A stretch of 50,655 nucleotides of DNA, from positions 1 through 50,655 of the forward strand of contig CALCEJ010000011.1 in assembly GCA_937900465.1 (NCBI GenBank). Reading direction: 5' to 3'. This stretch comes from an uncultured Bacteroidales bacterium. GTDB taxonomy: Bacteria > Bacteroidota > Bacteroidia > Bacteroidales > UBA932. Positions 48,970 through 50,655 of this stretch are shown here, piece after piece. The stretch's first letter is position 1. Each line of letters opens with the position of its first letter. The notes under the pieces are model-generated. The model ran no database searches. It had not been told where the DNA came from and saw only the letters and a list, made by a program, of their open reading frames with translations. The position numbers and the translations under genes are program-made.

Positions 48970-49803
48970 TCACAGGGAACGGCGGGCGATGAGGCGGCCG
49001 ATGGAGTCCCACAGGCGTGCGGGGAGGAGGGAGTGGCCTATAACGACAACTCCGGAAGCGAAGCCGACGCGGTAGCGGATGCGGGGCTTGCGGGCGCGGA
49101 CGGCGCGGGAGATGGCTTCACCCACGACCGAGGGGTCAGAAGGGAAGCGGGTTTGGAAGAAGGTGCGGAAGTTATGGGCCTCACGGAGGGCTTCGTCCTC
49201 GTAGGGGGTTCCGGTCGCAGACGAAGTGAGATTATCCGCGGTGATATCGCCCCATTCGGTACGGATTGCGCCGGGTTCGATGATGACAACGTCGATGCCG
49301 AAGGGCTTAAGTTCCATCCGGAGGGCGTCGCTGAATGCCTCCACGCCGTATTTTGAGACGTTATACCATCCGCCGAAGTAAAGTACGGCGCGGCCGGCGA
49401 CGGATGCGATGTTGATTATCCGGCCGGAGCCGCGCTCCCGCATCGACGGGATGACGAGCGAGCACATCCGCGACAGCCCGATCAGGTTGACCTCCATCTG
49501 GCGCCGTGCCTCGGACTCAGGGACGGCTTCAAGGGGCCCGAAGGAGCCATAGCCGGCGGCGTTGACAAGAACGTCGATGCGGCCCTCTGCTGCGAGGACG
49601 GCCTCCACACAAGCCTTGCAGGACGATTCATCAGTGACATCGAGGGCAAGCGGAGTCACGCCGGATGCGACAAGCGGGTCCATCTTCGCAACCCGCCGGG
49701 CGGCCGCATAGACGCGGTGTCCTTCCTTCGCAAGCCGCTCCGCGGCATCGAATCCGATGCCGCTGCTGCCGCCTGTTATGAGAATGACCTTCGGTTCTTC
49801 CAT
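48970..49803 (-). CDS. Classical short-chain dehydrogenase, 17-beta-HSD-like, 277 aa
   Basis: SDR with ITGGSSGIG near residue 9, an NADP-favouring AARR after strand 2 (about 34), NAAG near 81 and the triad Ser134, Tyr147, Lys151. It then continues PGAIRTEWG near 178. It belongs to the classical SDR group containing 17-beta-HSD-like enzymes. ATG 49803 begins 4 bases after the nrdG stop, so it is co-transcribed with nrdG. It converges on the other SDR with 62 bases between. Whether it joins the steroid pathway is undecided. Confidence 0.9.
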   Translation of the reverse strand: MEEPKVILITGGSSGIGFDAAERLAKEGHRVYAAARRVAKMDPLVASGVTPLALDVTDESSCKACVEAVLAAEGRIDVLVNAAGYGSFGPLEAVPESEARRQMEVNLIGLSRMCSLVIPSMRERGSGRIINIASVAGRAVLYFGGWYNVSKYGVEAFSDALRMELKPFGIDVVIIEPGAIRTEWGDITADNLTSSATGTPYEDEALREAHNFRTFFQTRFPSDPSVVGEAISRAVRARKPRIRYRVGFASGVVVIGHSLLPARLWDSIGRLIARRSL

Positions 49804-49807
49804 AGGC

Positions 49808-50311
49808 CTATCGGTAACGGATGCTGATGGTTCCGGGGATGTTGTCATCCGCGGGTTTGGAGTGGAGATAGATTATCCGCTGGTTGGGGCTGCCCCGGAA
49901 AAGGAGGTCCGTGTCACGCTCCTCGAGGATGAACGGTCCGTCCACGAGGACGTCGATCCACTCCAGCATTGCGGCCATCTCGGGATCAGCCTGGATTTCC
50001 TCAAGGGTAAAGCCGGACCAGCACCAGATTGTCTTCCCCGTCTCCTCCTTGATCCGGCGGGCCAGCTCCGTGAAGGCCGGCGCCTGATAGAACGGGTCCC
50101 CTCCGGAGAAGGAAACATTTGACATTGAATCCGATTTCACTATGTCCAGAAGTTCCTCCACGTCCATCCATTTCCCCGCATTGAAATCCCACGACTGGGG
50201 GTTATGGCAGCCCTTGCAGGCGTGGCGGCATCCCGCGCAGTAGATCGCTGTGCGGAAGCCGGGGCCGTCGGCCATTGTCTGATGAATTATTTCCAGGACT
50301 CGTATTCTCAT
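49808..50311 (-). CDS. nrdG: Anaerobic ribonucleoside-triphosphate reductase-activating protein
   Basis: Radical SAM enzyme that makes the glycyl radical on NrdD under anaerobic conditions. The 167-residue protein has the cluster CRHACKGC (C-x3-C-x2-C) at about residues 28-35, preceded by DGPGFRTAIYCAGC, and the SAM-binding NVSFSGGDPFYQ near 65. It lies downstream of nrdD, separated by an intrinsic terminator whose T-run abuts the nrdG start. Confidence 0.96.
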   Translation of the reverse strand: MRIRVLEIIHQTMADGPGFRTAIYCAGCRHACKGCHNPQSWDFNAGKWMDVEELLDIVKSDSMSNVSFSGGDPFYQAPAFTELARRIKEETGKTIWCWSGFTLEEIQADPEMAAMLEWIDVLVDGPFILEERDTDLLFRGSPNQRIIYLHSKPADDNIPGTISIRYR

Positions 50312-50337
50312 AAAAAAAAGCCCGGTCGGGGCCGGGC
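50312..50337 (-). terminator. Intrinsic terminator between nrdD and nrdG
   Basis: Minus strand: GCCCGG, 6-base loop, CCGGGC, eight T. The T-run touches the nrdG ATG (50309-50311), so it may limit or attenuate nrdG expression. Confidence 0.8.
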
Positions 50338-50357
50338 ATTCCGTTTAACGGCCGGGG

Positions 50358-50655
50358 CTACTTGTGGACGACGCGGTCGTGAAGTTCAGCAAGTTTGCCG
50401 GAGTTCCAGCGGTCAGTCGTACCTACGAGATACCCGGTGATCCGCTGGAGGGTGTCGATGTGGTGACCGTGGCAGTGAGGGCACTCGTGGAGGTTTTCCT
50501 CCGCATTCTCGAAGCCGCAGTCCATACAGCGGTTGCGGTTGTGGTTCACAGAGCCGTAGCCCACGTCGTACTTGTCCATAAGGTCGACGATTTGCATAAT
50601 CGCCTCAGGGTTGTGGGTCGCATCGCCGTCGATTTCCACATAGAAGATGTGGCCG
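50358..50655 (-). CDS. nrdD: C-terminal part of anaerobic ribonucleoside-triphosphate reductase, 5' end outside window
   Basis: The frame, open to the window edge, encodes the last 99 or so residues. The zinc ribbon appears as RCMDCGFENAEENLHECPHC, and the glycyl-radical loop as RITGYLVGTTDRWNSGK with the radical-bearing Gly in the RxxGYLxG segment. The enzyme reduces ribonucleoside triphosphates to deoxyribonucleotides without oxygen. Its gene precedes nrdG by 46 bases. Confidence 0.95.
   Translation of the reverse strand, partial: GHIFYVEIDGDATHNPEAIMQIVDLMDKYDVGYGSVNHNRNRCMDCGFENAEENLHECPHCHGHHIDTLQRITGYLVGTTDRWNSGKLAELHDRVVHK

Overview
The window comes from a member of the Bacteroidales (phylum Bacteroidota), probably gut-associated and anaerobic. 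The evidence is a SusC/SusD polysaccharide locus, TAnnTTTG promoter -7 boxes before most transcription units, an almost complete lack of Shine-Dalgarno sequences, a FeoA-FeoB fusion, and anaerobic ribonucleotide reductase (NrdD/NrdG) genes. Genes are tightly packed, GC-rich, and often overlap by 1-17 bases. Species cannot be named from the sequence alone.

Layout. 1-3.9 kb: the end of a sirtuin gene, then a DMT exporter, an arginine deiminase-like enzyme, carbamate kinase and ornithine carbamoyltransferase (arginine/citrulline fermentation). 3.9-7.3 kb: DUF2007 protein, bile acid:sodium symporter family (BASS) protein, lipid acyltransferase, YhhN/TMEM86 protein, DUF456 protein. 7.3-16.8 kb: a minus-strand pectic galactan locus (SusC, SusD, SusE/F-like lipoprotein, GH53 endo-galactanase, GH2 beta-galactosidase). 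16.9-20.2 kb: SppA protease, a putative envelope protein and a YpfJ-like zinc peptidase. 20.7-23.7 kb: a decayed integrated element at the 3' end of a tRNA-Met gene. It has a 21-bp duplicated tRNA end, an integrase N-terminal stub, a terminase tail, a DUF4160/DUF2442 pair and an AT-rich lipoprotein. 24-31.8 kb: ispF, queH, a pncA-GNAT-SprT-PPC operon, feoAB, a hemerythrin-LuxR fusion regulator and apt. 31.8-37.6 kb: a minus-strand run OmpA lipoprotein, GlcNAc 2-epimerase, kelch protein, AroD-AroA fusion and AroC. 37.8-42 kb: tRNA-Gly, a secreted protein, a possible 33-residue secreted peptide, a dicarboxylate symporter and upp. 41.2-46 kb: a minus-strand operon of a DUF4988/BACON-type lipoprotein, an M6 metalloprotease and a GSCFA protein. 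46-50.7 kb: a three-gene operon of steroid 5-alpha-reductase, Old Yellow Enzyme reductase and short-chain dehydrogenase, facing a second SDR that follows nrdG and nrdD.

The most interesting system is the 46-49.8 kb cluster. The membrane 5-alpha-reductase, flavin-dependent ene-reductase and SDR overlap by 7 bases at each junction, which is the enzyme set needed to reset the A-ring of bile acids or steroids (3-oxo, delta-4, 5-alpha or 5-beta, 3-hydroxy). Clusters with this content have been described for allo-bile-acid formation in other Bacteroidales, so the set itself may not be new. The variant Cys cluster on the reductase and the second SDR may be. Other points of interest are the AroD-AroA fusion, the hemerythrin-LuxR fusion beside feoAB, and the tRNA-Met island with integrase-arm-like repeats at both ends.
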